NCBI GenBank assembly: GCA_003993805.1
Contig: RSEF01000012.1
Span: forward strand, 7,276,068-7,340,067
From: Himantopus leucocephalus
Lineage: Eukaryota > Chordata > Aves > Charadriiformes > Recurvirostridae
Length of the DNA stretch: 64,000 bases
Direction: 5' to 3'
In this document: positions 11,422 to 24,684 of the stretch, piece after piece
Numbering within the stretch: the stretch's first letter is position 1
Layout: every line of letters starts with the position of its first letter
The notes under the pieces: generated by a model
The model's input: only the letters and a program-made list of their open reading frames with translations
Databases searched by the model: none
What the model was told of the DNA's origin: nothing
Position numbers and translations under genes: made by a program

Positions 11422-13540
11422 GGTGACCTGCACAAGCACCCACTCCTCCACGGGCACACGAGCTGCTCCGCTGCACGTCAAGGAGAAGGCACGCGGGCAG
11501 AGAGATCTTGGTTCTCCATTCCAGCTGAGTCAGAGGCTCAATATGTGACCTTCTGTCACTTGGTCTCCTTATATCAAAACCAAAACTGAGTTTAATACCG
11601 GGAACACACTGAGAACCAGATGCTCCATCTGAGCCAAACCTTTCTGGGTAAATATATTGCAAAGGGCACAAATCATATCATTTCAAACTGTGGGAATCTG
11701 TATATATTTAAACGTATACAAAATTCTGCTGTTTCTCGACAATAGGTTCATGCTCTAGAAGAACAGAAATCCAGCAGACTGAAATTAATAATGCATTAGA
11801 ACAAACACCAGTGCATTGTTTCCCATTTAAGGAACTGCCTGGATATAAATAAACCCTTACTCATAATCTGTGATTTAAATAAAAAAATCGTTCTTACCCA
11901 GAGTAACAATTGCGCCTTTCAGAAAAAATAAGGGATAAAAATTATTTTCAAGCATTCTGAGGAATTAAACTGTGATGCAGCAATGCTTTTGCTGTCAGTG
12001 TACTGAGACCACATAACTGGAATGTGGCTCAGTTCAAAGCTCTTCCTCTGAATGTCGCCGAAATTCTAGGAGAAGACTGAACTGGATGAGTGAAATGCAA
12101 GATAAGGCCATTTCTACTTTTGATACTGTTTCCTCAAAGTGGCCAAATCATGTATTGCCTAAATTTGCACTAGCTTTGCCTCTCACTGAGACCCGTTTCT
12201 CCTCTTGCTGAATGCAAGAAGCAGGCAGCGCATGGAAACATGGATACACATATTTGCCTCAAAACAATGACATAGATAAAAATCAAAAAAGATGAAGATG
12301 GATCAGGGACCATGGACCCTCGCCAAAGTAATTTTCTTACAGAACCTGTCTAGTGGCAATGGGGCACGGTATTACAGCAGCAGCGAGAACGTGTTTTGCT
12401 TCGCCTCTGGGGTTACAGCCTGTCGTGAGAGTAGCTCATGACAATTCAAGTTCACAGGACAACAGGCAGCCGAATCACTGCACATTTACACATCTCCAAC
12501 AATAACTCCAAGCAACACCAGAAAGAACCCAGGCAAATGTTTTAAAAATATGAAATACAAGAAAAAGTTCAATTTGATAACCAGTTGTACGGTGCAAAAA
12601 AAAAAAAGAATTGTGCGGTGCTTTATATTCAAATAACAATGACAAGATCCTTTTCCCTACAATTTCACAGTGACAGAAGTTGGTTGCAAGGTAGATTACT
12701 AGCCGCTTTTTATTTATGAAATGTATAAGCCCAGAGTATCTTACTATAAAATTCACTGCAGGATACACAGCATTTGGAGTGAACAAGGAAAAAAAAACAG
12801 ATCATAAAGTATTTTCCTCTGCTTATGTTATCAGTTTGTGAAAACAACCGTCTCATGAACAAACCATTTTAAACAAACAGAATTTTATTAGTGTGCAGTG
12901 CAGCAAATTGTGGTTATTTCTCACACAACTTTGTTACATGTCAAGCACTGGTTTCCTTTTTATGTAAATGAAAGCCTATAAAACGATGCAATTACCCTCC
13001 GCGCGTACACTAGTTTAAATGCTGGGGCGCTACAGAAGTCATTTATCTTTCATACTTTCTGTTAGGCTGCAAGTCAGCTCTGAGGTTTAAATTTTGTTTA
13101 AAAGTTCTTGGCTAATTGATCACTTCAGAGATGCCTTAAACACAGGTAAAACACCGACAAAGACTTTTAAAGTAAGCTTTCTTAATGGATGAATTGCAAC
13201 TATCCATCATTCTGCTTGCTACTTCCCTACCACCGTCCCATTAAACCTAATAAGTTCTATTAAAGCTGTTAACATGTGGCATCTGTTAATGGAAAGTGTA
13301 TAATGCACAAGGCATGAAGGGGGACCTGAGGGCTTGTGGAAGGAAAGTTTGGAACAGGAAGACAAATTCTGACCGTTCGCACAGTTAATGTAAGGACGGG
13401 TCAGCGTTTCAGGCCTTTCGTGGAGAGGATTCCCATTTAAAGCTTGGCCTACGCAAAGGCACCGAGGTTAGGTTCACCGGCACGGCCGGTTGGTGCGCAT
13501 GTTATATTTCAAATGCTTCAGCAGACGAAATGTAGAAGTT
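11422..13540. other. Unique non-coding sequence
   Basis: This is AT-rich sequence with no supported gene. A 12-base A run lies at 12596-12607. The part from about 13080 to 13310 is listed separately as a regulatory candidate. Confidence 0.55.
13080..13310. promoter_or_regulatory. Candidate conserved non-coding element
   Basis: This segment has balanced composition, no repeats or homopolymers, and dense homeodomain-like and SOX-like words (GGCTAATTGATCA, CTTAATGGATGAATTG, CCATTAAACC, TGTTAATGG). That texture is typical of vertebrate developmental enhancers. No frame is open across it. The call rests on texture only; conservation was not measured. Confidence 0.2.
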
Positions 13541-13546
13541 GAAGGG

Positions 13547-13573
13547 AAAAAAAAAATATATATATATATATAT
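13547..13573. repeat. A tract plus (TA)n microsatellite
   Basis: Ten A bases (13547-13556) run into an uninterrupted TA dinucleotide repeat (13557-13573). Length polymorphism between individuals is expected. Confidence 0.95.
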
Positions 13574-13757
13574 TTATTTTTGGCTTGAGAAAACAGTGTG
13601 ACACATGACAAGCCTGGATCTCTCTTGGAGAGGCTGTGCTCTATATTACTGAGATTAAGTTTGATCATTCCTGAAGGAACACAGAAATCCCCAAACCTGG
13701 ATGGCAAGGGCTGTAATAGTTGCTCTTAATGTCTGCTGTTAGCTGATTACTGACATC

Positions 13758-13973
13758 TTGAAAGCATTGCTCGAGCAGGCCTTCTCGCAAGCTTCTGTCA
13801 TGTGGATGCTCTCGCAGATGGAGAGCATGCATCGGAGAAAGCGGGTGACTGGGAGCTTCAAGGACCGGCGCCTAATCAAAAGCTTTGAACTGTTCCTAGC
13901 TTGTGAGACCGCTTTACTCGTTACTAGGGGGACTATCAGAACATATTATAATGACCAAAGCCAGCCCATGTAG
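13758..13973 (+). other. Basic 71-codon open frame, function unknown
   Basis: The frame begins ATG AAA GCA and ends TAG. The translation is rather protein-like, with a helical start (LLEQAFSQASVMWMLSQM) and a basic middle (HRRKRVTGSFKDRRLIKSF), and GC content is higher than the surroundings. I recognise no family. No promoter, convincing splice sites or polyadenylation signal are linked to it. An 8-bp inverted repeat (ATGCTCTC at 13806-13813, GAGAGCAT at 13821-13828) with a 7-base loop lies inside. It could be a relic exon, part of a conserved element, or chance. Confidence 0.15.
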
Positions 13974-13979
13974 TAACAG

Positions 13980-16790
13980 CTGTGAGTGTAATCCAAAAAT
14001 TAGCTCATTAATTCACAGGAAAGTATTTTCTACTCGTCTTTCGTTACAAAAAATGTGTCTGCTTGTTAGCGAAATCGAGAGCTTTAACTGGAACCTTTAA
14101 AACATTAGCAATGCACATGTGCTTTTCTATGCCTTAGTGGGAGATTTATTAAGTTTATTCTCTAATCTCTGTTTACAAGCAGAAATATGATGAACATAAA
14201 TCATTTGAAATAAGGTTTCAAGCTACAAATCCAGTTTGCTATTTCCCGACGTCATTATGTTATTTCAAACCTGCAATTAATTCTTTTCTTTGTTGGCCTG
14301 TTTGTTTTTAAAAACAATTTCACTCCACTTGACCTTTGTATTTCTTGGAAAAAATGTTCAAAAGTTGGAAATAACTCTAGATGTTATCTGGTAGTGCTTA
14401 TTTACCATATACAGCACGCTAAACTTGAGCTGAAGCTTAGGAGCCCCAGAGAGATACAAGACGTGAGGGGCAAAGCTGCAAACTACCAGTAGGAAAGATT
14501 ATCCCAGTTACACTGTGGTCATTATTAAGGACAGTCAGGCTACTCTTCAAGTGGTGGCTCTTACAAAATCCTCAGGTATCAAAAAAAAGAAAAGGAACAA
14601 AATGATGACACAGATATCTTGCAGAAAACTTACTCTATTGTTGCTAAAACATAATGTTTCCCATCATAGGACCAAGCAGTGCAAGTGAGCAATGACACTG
14701 CAGATTAAATGTTTATACAGTAAATGCAAAAGCCCCAACCCAACACGTAGCACTTATCCTGCAAAACATTAAAGTATCTAGTTTATGCACTATACGGTGA
14801 ATATCTTCTCATAACATGCTAAGTTGTCTTTTCTTCCTTATGATGAAGAAATTCACAAACACAACAAATTAGAGATCTAAACAACAAAGCGGATTTGCAC
14901 GTCGAACAGGAACAAGACGGTTCTGCCCGCCTGTTCTGGCATTGTTCGCAATTTAATGAATTATCACAGAAGTGTGAAAAATCACCCTGGCGTATCCCTT
15001 GCTTTATGGTCCTTTTCTCTCAGGTTTCCTCATCACCGTTGCACACAGCACAGGAGCCATAATCACGTGTGTTTAAGAAACCTATAAAGTTTGTTCTTTA
15101 TTGCCAATTTGCTGCAAAGCTTAAACTGTAGTGAGCAAAATTTTAACCCTCTACTGCTGCTCAACCTCAGATTATGACCCATGGCAGATCCCGTTTGGTC
15201 CCAAAGCCCAACCTGCGAGTGCAGCCCCTCAGAATGAAAAACCTTTGATTGTATAATTAGCTTTTAACTGATCAATAAACTCAGATGTGCCAGGCCTTTA
15301 GCACAGCTCATTCAGGACCACACACTCATCAGGCGGGACAAACTTTTAATTAATTCAATAGCCGGATGAAAACCCAGATGCCCATGCCCACAGGACGGAG
15401 ATGCTGCACGCTGTTTTGGAGCGTTACAGAAGGGGAGGCAGGTTATGTTACAGCTTCAGAGTCCATAAAAAACCCCAAAACCCCAAACAACCATAAACTT
15501 TAAATTTAGACAATTAAAAAAAAAATATCTAAGCACAGTATCAGACCGGAAAAGGGGACATGAATCCTTTTCTAGGGCGTGTGCATTTCTTCATTCAGCT
15601 CCATATATTCAACCTCCTGAGTCCACGATGACACCTCGCCATGCTGCACATCTGTGCCGCAGCACCCCAGACCAGAGGCCAACGATATTTTATTTAGTTT
15701 ACATTTTCCTGAGGAACAGCTGATGGTCTGCCTTGAAGTGGGAGGAGAAAAGCTGGCGCAAAGCACAGGGCCCAGCAGGAGCAGGAGAATTGCAGACCCA
15801 GAGCAGGAGCTGTGTATCCTGCGGGAAGGATGGGCGCAGCTGAGAGAAAACTGGAGTGCACAAAACCCAACGATGTGAACAAGTTGTGAAAGAGAAGAAG
15901 AGGTTGATCAAGGAAGGTCAAGAGAGAAAAGTACCAAAAGGATGACACCCCGTTTTCTCCACCAGGTCAAGCTGTTCCAGTTGTTAAACAAGGAAAAAAC
16001 CATCTGCCAGGGCATTTTAGTGAGTTTTTGGTTCTCATTTATAAAAGTGAGAGGTATTACAAGCTGATGAACATTGAATTCCTGTGATGGGATAACTGTG
16101 GCAACTCTCTCACCCCTCCTTTTCTCTACGTCTGTCATGAAAAGTGCAGGAGAGGTGCAGAAGAAACGAGCCCAACAGGGGCTGTGGTGTTGCAGTAAAA
16201 TGTCGGCACGCTGCACGGCAGTGCCACTTCCAGCCTTTAACATTACACACAGGACTGGTGTTTATTTTTTACACTGACCCGCAGAAAAGCATCTATTGCA
16301 GAGCGCTAAATAATGGAATTCTGCTCCTGCCATGGACCCGTGTGAGTTTGGAAGTGTTTTCAACACTTCACTCTTTTTGGCTGCTCTTAACCCATCCACC
16401 CACACTCCTTCTCCCTCCCCACAAAAGAAGCACTTTTCTAAGCACTGCATTTTAACTGTATTTATACAAAACTATCGCCTAAAGGATTTTACTGCAACTC
16501 GGTGATGAACAGGACAGCAGCGGAAGCTCAACATGGTCACGCTGGTGGAGCTGCAGTAGTGCCGTGCTGAACAACGCAATTAGTAAAAAGGCTTACTTTT
16601 TGAAATTAAAACCCTTAGGGGAAGTGTAAGCACTTTAACACCTCTGTAGAGCTCAGTCCTTCAAGGTGCTGAGCACATTGGCCATGACCCAGACCAGCAC
16701 TTCCACGCATGCCCTGTGCCTTGAAGCCTTCAGGCCCACAAACACCGCTGGAGTACGCGTTGCTTGGGCACAGGTACAGAATTGAGCCCA
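13980..16790. other. Unique non-coding sequence
   Basis: No gene is supported. Segment 14220-14330 contains homeodomain-type words (GCAATTAATTC) and repeat-free texture. Open frames near 15650-16450 overlap one another on both strands and are low-information, so I regard them as chance. Confidence 0.5.
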
Positions 16791-16805
16791 ACGCCCTGAA
16801 CTGGA

Positions 16806-16848
16806 AATTATTGTCATTACTGTTAATTAACGATAATTATTGTCATTA
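16806..16848. promoter_or_regulatory. Palindrome flanked by 14-bp direct repeats, enhancer-like
   Basis: AATTATTGTCATTA occurs twice without mismatch (16806-16819 and 16835-16848). Between the copies is the perfect palindrome GTTAATTAAC (16822-16831). ATTGTC resembles a SOX site, ATTA and TAATTA are homeodomain cores, and GTTAATTAAC resembles two fused HNF1 half-sites. The ordered arrangement is visible in the sequence; its use as a binding platform is inference. Confidence 0.35.
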
Positions 16849-16859
16849 ATTTAGTGTCC

Positions 16860-19220
16860 TTGAACAGGAAAAAAACGTGCTGTCTACTAACTCCGTTAAC
16901 AGCAGCTCCATCCCTGTCTCAGGAAGAACGGGACTCTCCACAGCCGGTAATGATGATATAAGAGCAATTTTAGTACATTCTGCAAGATACTGATTTCAAT
17001 GGGAAAACAATGTCTTAAAACGGGTGTGCTGCTTTTGAGATCTCTGCTGCCAGCTAAGGACCTGCTGAAACTTGTGCTTCCAGAAGTACGGACCATCTAT
17101 ATTGGATCAGGAGCAGGGCAACAGCAGTTCTTTAGAAACATTAGCTAAACCGTTATACCTCCATCCTATATAGTCCAGATGCACAATCTCTGCTTTTTGC
17201 ACTAAAAGGAAGAAAAAAGTTCAACTCCGGCAACAACAACAACAACAAAAAAATAATTCCAAGAAAAAAAGTACTACAGAAAGCCGACAATATTTACATT
17301 TAACAGATTGTAGCGTTTTGGTTTTCAAAAGACTGAGTCCGAGGTAATTAAAACTTTGGTGGCCTTTCAGTTTTTAAATTGCAAATAAAGGATAACAAAA
17401 CCTAGAGAGTGAGGTCTTTCTCCAGCACATGTGGCATGAGAAGTCCGTGCTGTCACAGTTTGACAGGTGTGTGCTTGTGCGCTGCTAGGACTGCTGTTGC
17501 GCCGAGTTACTCATGAAACCCGAGAGTGTTTGTAAACAGTCTGTACTTTCTCAAAAGTGCCCCAGAGATTTGTTACAGGAAGTCAAATTGCTCAAATCTA
17601 CCTAATTTGGCACGATACGTTGAAAGCATGCTTGAGTGATCATAATTGCACTGGGACTGACTTCATTTAGCAATCTCGAGGCATACCTTTCCAATAACAA
17701 CTGCAGGCGATATAAATTCAATCTCTTGTTTGTTTCTGAAAGTGATTAGCCTAAAAAATTTGGAATTTAAACACTCATAATTGCAAAGTGTTATTTATAT
17801 TCAGTTTGGATTTATTAAATAAAAAAGTCCCCTTTTTTTTTTTTCCCCAGGAATGATTTGGGTTGCTTCGGAAAGTGAAAGGGATAGCAAATAGAAATGA
17901 AAGGAAAAAGATAATTCTCATCGGTGGTGAGCGCTGCTCTTACAAGCGCATTTTTTCATTCTACTACATATAAAATTGCAACAAGGGCATAAAAGATTCT
18001 GATGTTTATTTCAAGCACAGACTTTTTGCTGTGAAATACCTACGGTTCACTAGGATTAATACACTTTTTCTTCACATCTATGGGGAAATATGTGCAAATA
18101 TAAGCCAAATCAACTGTGCTGCACAACTAAAATGACAGAAAGGAGAGCTGAAAGAGATCCATTATCATTCAGTCTGATAATTAGTGTTATTCAATATGAA
18201 GAACAAGGCTGAAAGAAAGTTTTATTTGGTGCGTCCATTCAATTTTTTTTTAAATCAATCCATCTACCACATATGTGCAACCTTTTTATGTTGGCATTCT
18301 CCAGAAACCATTGGGACAAACCCCATGATGGGCAAGAATTGTCCTGAAAGTGAATCCTGGGAAAATATTTGCAAAAAGGAAATACTGAATTCCTAAATGT
18401 AGGCAAATACTCACAAAACCTTTTCAGCAGGATGCTAACTCAAACAAGACCAAAAAAAAAAGAACATAACTTGCGTATAAACACCAAATGTCTGATTTCC
18501 AATTAAAGGAAAATCCTGGGAACTCATAAAACGTGCTCACAAATTAAGAGCTGAAAGAAATTAAATTTCCAACAATTATATTGGAAAGAGCGATTTCAAA
18601 AATTCAGAGAAAAACACAAAGTTCATTGGAAAAAACCTGTTTGCTGAGGACGCCTTGCCTAGCCCTAATCACGAACAGATCCATGTATAGCTTCCTTGCT
18701 CTAATTAAAAAGAAGAAATGAGCGATGAAGCGAAGCAGTAAAAATCTCTGTAAAGGTTAACCCTGCGGCCCCAACCTTACACCATCAGGAAGGACCGGGT
18801 TCTCCTCACAAAAAAAACAGAAGCCAAACAAGTCTCTTTTCCACATCAATTTCTCCATATCTTCTTTATAAGCATCTTCCTCCTCCTCCTCTGTTCCTAA
18901 CCTGAATTGTCATTGAACTTAGCAAATTCTGTGCAAATTGGCAAAACGTTCTGCTCAAAGTCAGGAACGTTACGTCTCGGCCAAGAGCCCTGATATACCC
19001 TTGAAAGCACGTTCAGCACTTGGATAAGCCAGAAACACCAGCACTCCACCAGCAACAGCCAAGCCATTGCGTTTGGTCGCATGGAGCCCATGTCCCTGCG
19101 CCCATCTCACCTGGCTGGCCTGCCCGGGTGCTGCCCTTGCGCAGTGCCTTGAGAGGGAAGGCGGCGGCACTGAGTGAGGACATGGAGGGAAAGGCAACTG
19201 CGCATACTAAAACTCAAGTT
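16860..19220. other. Unique non-coding sequence
   Basis: No gene is supported. Visible features are a CAA repeat at 17231-17249, a 12-base T run at 17833-17844 and a TCC repeat at 18879-18890. The rest is AT-rich single-copy sequence. Confidence 0.55.
17231..17249. repeat. (CAA)n microsatellite
   Basis: Six consecutive CAA units followed by an A run form a short trinucleotide repeat. Confidence 0.9.
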
Positions 19221-19221
19221 C

Positions 19222-19362
19222 AATCACAGAATCATAGAATCGTCTAGGTTGGAAGAGACCTTTAAGATCATCAAGTCCAACCACCAACCTAACACTGCCA
19301 AAACCCACCACTAAACCATGTCCCTCAGCACCACATCTACACGTCTTTTAAATACCTCCAGA
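19222..19362 (-). mobile_element. CR1 LINE 3'-end fragment
   Basis: The fragment lies antisense and starts with AATCACAGAATCATAG, then CGTCTAGGTTGGAAG and GACCTTTAAGATCATCAAG, then the block ACCAACCTAACACTGCC and CCATGTCCCTCAGCACC, reaching AATACCTCCAG. This is the 3' part of a CR1 subfamily seen at four or more other places in this window. It is 5'-truncated and non-coding. Confidence 0.92.
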
Positions 19363-22300
19363 CATTTCTGAATCCCTGTGGCAAGTTGTGGGATCCCATC
19401 TACCCACCAGGAGCCTGCGCAGGAACACCACGGGGAGCGCCTGCTGCCTGGTGCCCGCAGGTGTATCCAGCAGGGAACGGGCAGCGTAAGTGGTGCTGGA
19501 ACACAGAAAGGAATTTCACAGACCCATCAAGCTTTACCTAAAGTTTACCCTGTTTTTAAAGTAACGAATTAACCAAATTGTCCCTAAAATAAAGCCAAAC
19601 CTCAGGGCAAAACTTATTTATAAAGGGTCTGTGCACAGTCTGTTTCAAACTAGGTGGGACCTTCACCTACCTAAGCAAATAATTCAGTGCTATAATTTAG
19701 CCCGTTTCCCCTTCAGCAATACTACTGCTTACCCAAAACATCTCCATTTATTTTTAAACTAAACATATTATTTATTTGATGGGAGGGAAGAGAACAGAAA
19801 GAGCGGCATAACCTGAACATTCATCATTGTTGTTTGTGCTCCTTGAAGGACATTGTTGAATTATTGCTATAAACATTCCACATTTGGCTAAATGTTGTTG
19901 ATATAAACAAGGATTTTTCCTCATTAAGGTAATTTGGTGCAGTCTGAGAAACTGATTTATCAAGAGAATTAATTAAAGGCAGATATGATTTGTGGCTCTT
20001 CGTACTTGTAGATGTTTCAGCATAAACATCCCCATTAAAATTAAATTACTGCTAATCTGATCCTACTAACAATAGTTTTTAAATACACTTCACATATGCA
20101 GACACGATGCCCTTATTCAAATTCGGAGCTGTACAGCACAGAGTCCAAAGTGCACAGTTGTCATGGTGCATAGGTGGAAGAAGAGCTTTGCAGACAGACT
20201 GTGCGGCGTCTGGTACGTTCACACTGAAGGTTTGCTGGTTTGGGGGGCAGGAGGTAGAAAGTCTGTTTTCTCCTCCAGTTTTCCCATGAGGTCTAGATTT
20301 AAAAGGATTTTCTTGAGCTGGGGGGAGGATGTAACTAGGCAATTAAAATAAGGATCTGTCCCTCCTTCTCTCTGATCCGGACTTTATGTAGTCCACAGAG
20401 GCAGGACATGGATCAGGTATCAGTCAAACCATCTCCCCCTGAATCAAGCAAGATTTGTCTGTAACACCTTGGTTCAAGTGTGAGTCCTTTTGCATAACAT
20501 TTCCTTGTCATCTTCTTTTCAAAAGGCTACAGAAACAGGGGAAAAAAAGACAGTGGTGGACGATGTCCTGCTCATTGGACTTGGGTGTTTGAAGGTCCTT
20601 CAGGACAGACATCGATCACCCACGGGGTGCAGGTCTTTGTTTCCTCTAACCCAGAGGAACCCTGATAGAGCTACAGAGCTGTCACAGGGAGAGACTGACC
20701 AGGAGCCCTGTGCCCTTCTGGGGCAGCATCTGGAGACCTGACGACAAGGGCACTAGAAACTTATGCTTGTGGACACTCAGTCATCCTTTTACAGGTTCCT
20801 CGGCCTTTCTTTCACATAAACGCATCAGGGGCAGGTTCACCAGCACTAACCAAAGCGACTGAAGTCTCGCTCCTCCTCCCCTTACCGCTGGCCCTCAGAG
20901 CACATCCACAAAGCAAAACCAAAGCACAGATTTGGCCCGGGTTTCCCAGGCTACCTTTAGGTGAACTGCCTGCTTGAAACGGGCAGCAGCAGGAGTTGTA
21001 CCAGTCTGCCTGAAAACCAGGTCTGTGCTCAGGGCGGTACTGATTAAGACCCTGTTACCATTTATCTTGTTTCCCGTGCTTGCTCGGGAAAACTAGCAAA
21101 TAGATGTGGGGTCCACCCCTGCTCCAAATGTACCAGTATTTGCTTCTCAGTTCTTGAAAGTCAAAAGGGCACAGACCTTGCTTGGATTTAGGACACACTG
21201 ATTCCCACGCTCTCGCATCGGATTGGTTCAAATTCCAGGGTAATCGGAAGTGCTCACATCATACTGATTTTCTTACCTGCCAGCAATACAGAATATAATT
21301 TGATAAAGAAAGCGAAGGCTTCTAACGTAGATGCAGAAAGAAGTCAGGCATGAAAAGGAAGAGGGAAGAAGAGCAGCCAAGCTTAGGTCATGGAAGTATC
21401 CCTCGTGTCTTAGCTAACAACCTCTCAAAGACTGAAGTATTTGCTGTTCAAAACACAGATGAGAACACCTGGGTTTATCTACAGTTAAAGGAAACATGCA
21501 TTTTTTTGATTTAGGAGAAGCCACCTTTCTGTTCCCAACCTTAGTGATCAATCCTGTAAAGATGCTGAACATCTTCAAGCCACTGTTAATTGAGTTTGCT
21601 AATTACAGTGTTCAGCAACTCACAACCCGCGAACGTCACAGAGCCAGATAGAGTAGACATTTACAAAGAGGGCCTTTGGGAAGTCTAGATTAGTCTCAGG
21701 ACAACTTGAAAGGAAAGATAAGGAAGCTTAAGGGGACTCTTCCTCTCCTGCAGCAGACAAATGAATCAGCAGTGAAGTCTCCAGCTCTGGTCAAAGGGAA
21801 GGGATAATGTGGTGATGAAGTAGGTCTTAAATCATTTTGATGTATTTAAGTGTCACTCTAAAGAAGATCTAGAGATGTAGAGAGAAAACAAAGTATCAGT
21901 CAAAATAATTGGGCAAATTTGAGGATGTTATTTGTTGGTTGGATACGTAGTCTTTTCAGCACAAAATTTTCATCACTTTTAAAGGGTCTTTTTTATATTG
22001 CTCATTTAAGTGACAGAGCTTTTGTTTAATCAAGTTATTTATCCAATTTTATTATTTCATTTCTCTCACAGGGGTGTCTCATAAAAAGCATTTTATTTTC
22101 CAGAGACAGAACAGCGTCACGGGGACAGGGAGGATTCCATGCTGCTTAACCAGGAAACTACAAACAGTTGTGGGGACTCTGCTGCTTCACCTGCCAAGAG
22201 GAGCAAAGTCCTTCCCTGGTCTCTGTCACAGGGCAGAGCTTGACATGTGAACTCCAGTGCTAGAATATGATCTACTGATGACACTGACACTGGAGTCAGC

Positions 22301-23215
22301 ATTATGGTGGCACCCAAAGTTCCCAGCGGAGGTATGGTGGGCATTAAACACACTGATATTTTATGTGAGTGGTGTGCGGTGAGTGTCTGAGACGCTTACG
22401 GGATTGCCAAGGCAGACAGCTGAATGCCTGAGAGGCAGGAGAAGAGCAGAGATGCTCCTTCATGGTCAACACAGGGCAACGCAGGAACAAGAGGATCAGC
22501 TGTAATGTTGCAGGGGAGCGAAACAGTCCGATGCTAGAGCTGAATCCAGTCTCCAGAGTTCCTTTTTGGGCCAGTCTCCACCTCTAATCATTGAAATAAA
22601 GGCAACAAAGAGAACACATCGCGCTCTTCTATTTGAGGTTTGAATCTCACATCTTCTGACTTAAACCACAGACTTATAGGGGACCAGACGGGAAGAAAAA
22701 CTCCTTTTTGCATATACTTTTTCAGAAGTGAGTACTCCTCAGGGTACATGCACATAGTTGAGGTACTACTGTGTAAAAAAAAAAAAAACAACCCACAATA
22801 TTTCGCTTGGAACTCATTACCTAGGAATTCATTAATGTCTTTTGCCTTCATGCAAATATTTACTTCAGGGAAGGATATCTGCATATACGTTGTCTGAGAG
22901 GGGAGAGNAAGATACAGAAGTCATGTTGTTCCTACAGTTCTCGTAATGGTTGGCTGTCAACAGCTGCATTAAGTGGGCTGCACCCATTACGAGGATGGAA
23001 GCTGTCATCAAAATGAATTAGAGGCTTATTTGGCCATAGTTGCATTTTATATTCTGCTGGCAATTCACTGTCTGTCTGGCACGCTAATGAAATGTAGGCT
23101 GGGAAAAGAGGGCACTAGTGCGGAAGAACACGAAGTATGTAGACTATTTTTCCTTTTCATGATGGAATACTGTGGGTTTTTACAGTCATTTAAAGAGATG
23201 TTTTTCTTTTTTTTT
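19363..23215. other. Unique non-coding sequence
   Basis: No gene is supported. A single N lies at 22908 without an obvious flanking duplication. A 13-base A run sits near 22776. Open frames reach 98 codons and show no recognisable features. Confidence 0.5.
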
Positions 23216-23315
23216 NNNNNNNNNNNNNNNNNNNNNNNNNNNNNNNNNNNNNNNNNNNNNNNNNNNNNNNNNNNNNNNNNNNNNNNNNNNNNNNNNNNNN
23301 NNNNNNNNNNNNNNN
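23216..23315. other. 100-N assembly gap
   Basis: Exactly 100 N, the usual placeholder for a gap of unknown size. The left flank is a T-rich run (TTTTTCTTTTTTTTT). The missing sequence could contain a repeat or anything else. Confidence 0.98.
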
Positions 23316-24680
23316 GAACAAATTACCCTGATCTAGAAAAACAAAGTGAGGTGAAAAACAATAACTCAACAGAAGTCTAAGGAAATTGATAAATGTAATG
23401 ATTATTACATTTTTATCATGCTATTCAGCCCAGCACACAATCTGTACCAGGCTATATACACAAGGCTGTAAACCTCCAGCACCCTCGGGATCCTTCCATG
23501 CAATTCATCCATCCTTCAGAAGCAAGAACTCTAATAAAGAGGTGAGGCGGGTAATTCCAAGCAATTGAGTAAATCACAAAATCATTCTAAATGTGTCTGT
23601 CTGCATTTGTGAATCCACACCCCTGACTCCCCTTCCTTCTGAATTAGCCCCACCAGTCCTACAGTGAAACAAGACAGTTTGCCTTTGAGTCTCTTGATCC
23701 AGAAATACCATCCTTTTTGATCCGGTCATTTGTATTTGGGCTCAACCAGTCCAAGCGCAAACATGAGCGTGATCTACACTGTTTGAACTTGGAGCCATTT
23801 TCCCCAAATCAGTAGAGAGAAAAGGGAGGTGTTGGATTTGCAGGTCACCTCTCAATGCAGATGAGTTTATTGAAATCCCAGTGAAAAGCTACTGTTGTGC
23901 AGTAGGCGATTTCCAAGTGTTAATAAAGCAGCCGGTTCTGCCAAGCAACACCCCAGCTCCCAAGATCGCCATAAATACTTGAGCATCCTGCCAAATTTCA
24001 GTGTAAACAATAAAGCGTTTTCTGTTATCAGAGCATGAAAAGCACTCTTTAACTAGTGTAACTTGCCCCTTAACTTTAATTCAAGGCACCCCCAAAATCA
24101 TTATCCCCTGGAAGGCAGGGCTCATTTCAGCAGGCAGCAGCCCAGCCTGGCCAGGGAGAGCTGGAGGCCTGACATTAATAAGGTGCTCTATGCCTGAAAG
24201 ACCATAAAGGGAAAACCTTAACTAGGTGTTATAACAAGGGGATATGAAGTGGCACAAAGTGCATAAATGTCACGAGCCCTCTACGAGGCCCCTATGTTAA
24301 AAGTCTTCCTCATCTTAGCTCCTCTGGGTAAAATATTTTCCTTCTGCTGCTGCTCCTTTTAAAATATTTTGATAACGAGAGTGAAAATGATAATTTCAGC
24401 GGCTTGTATGCTGGCAGCTTTGTGGGGATGGCAGCACAGACCACAGCACCGAGGAGAAAGAGGGACTACATAGCCCGATAACAAAAAGCAAACGTATTAC
24501 TATTAAAAGCTGTTTACAGAGTGCCACAAGTGTTTCAGATACAACATAAACCCTGCTTCCTACCACCAGCATTTACAGCCTCATGTCTAGGCGTGTTCTT
24601 AGCTTTACGCACTTGGTAAATCCGTGGGACTATTCCCATGGATTAACGCCTGTAGGGCTGGAGGTCTGCGAGCCCAGTCC
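23316..24680. other. Unique non-coding sequence with an element-like core
   Basis: No gene is supported. About 23940-24130 is repeat-free with balanced composition and words such as CCATAAATACTTGAG, GTAAACAATAAAGCG (forkhead- and SOX-like) and CCTTAACTTTAATTC, so it is a candidate conserved non-coding element. That label is inference from texture only. Confidence 0.3.
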
Positions 24681-24684
24681 AGAA

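Noticed and set aside
20455..20485. Possible tRNA B-box (GGTTCAAGTG)
   Set aside because: No matching A-box at the right distance and no cloverleaf could be drawn.
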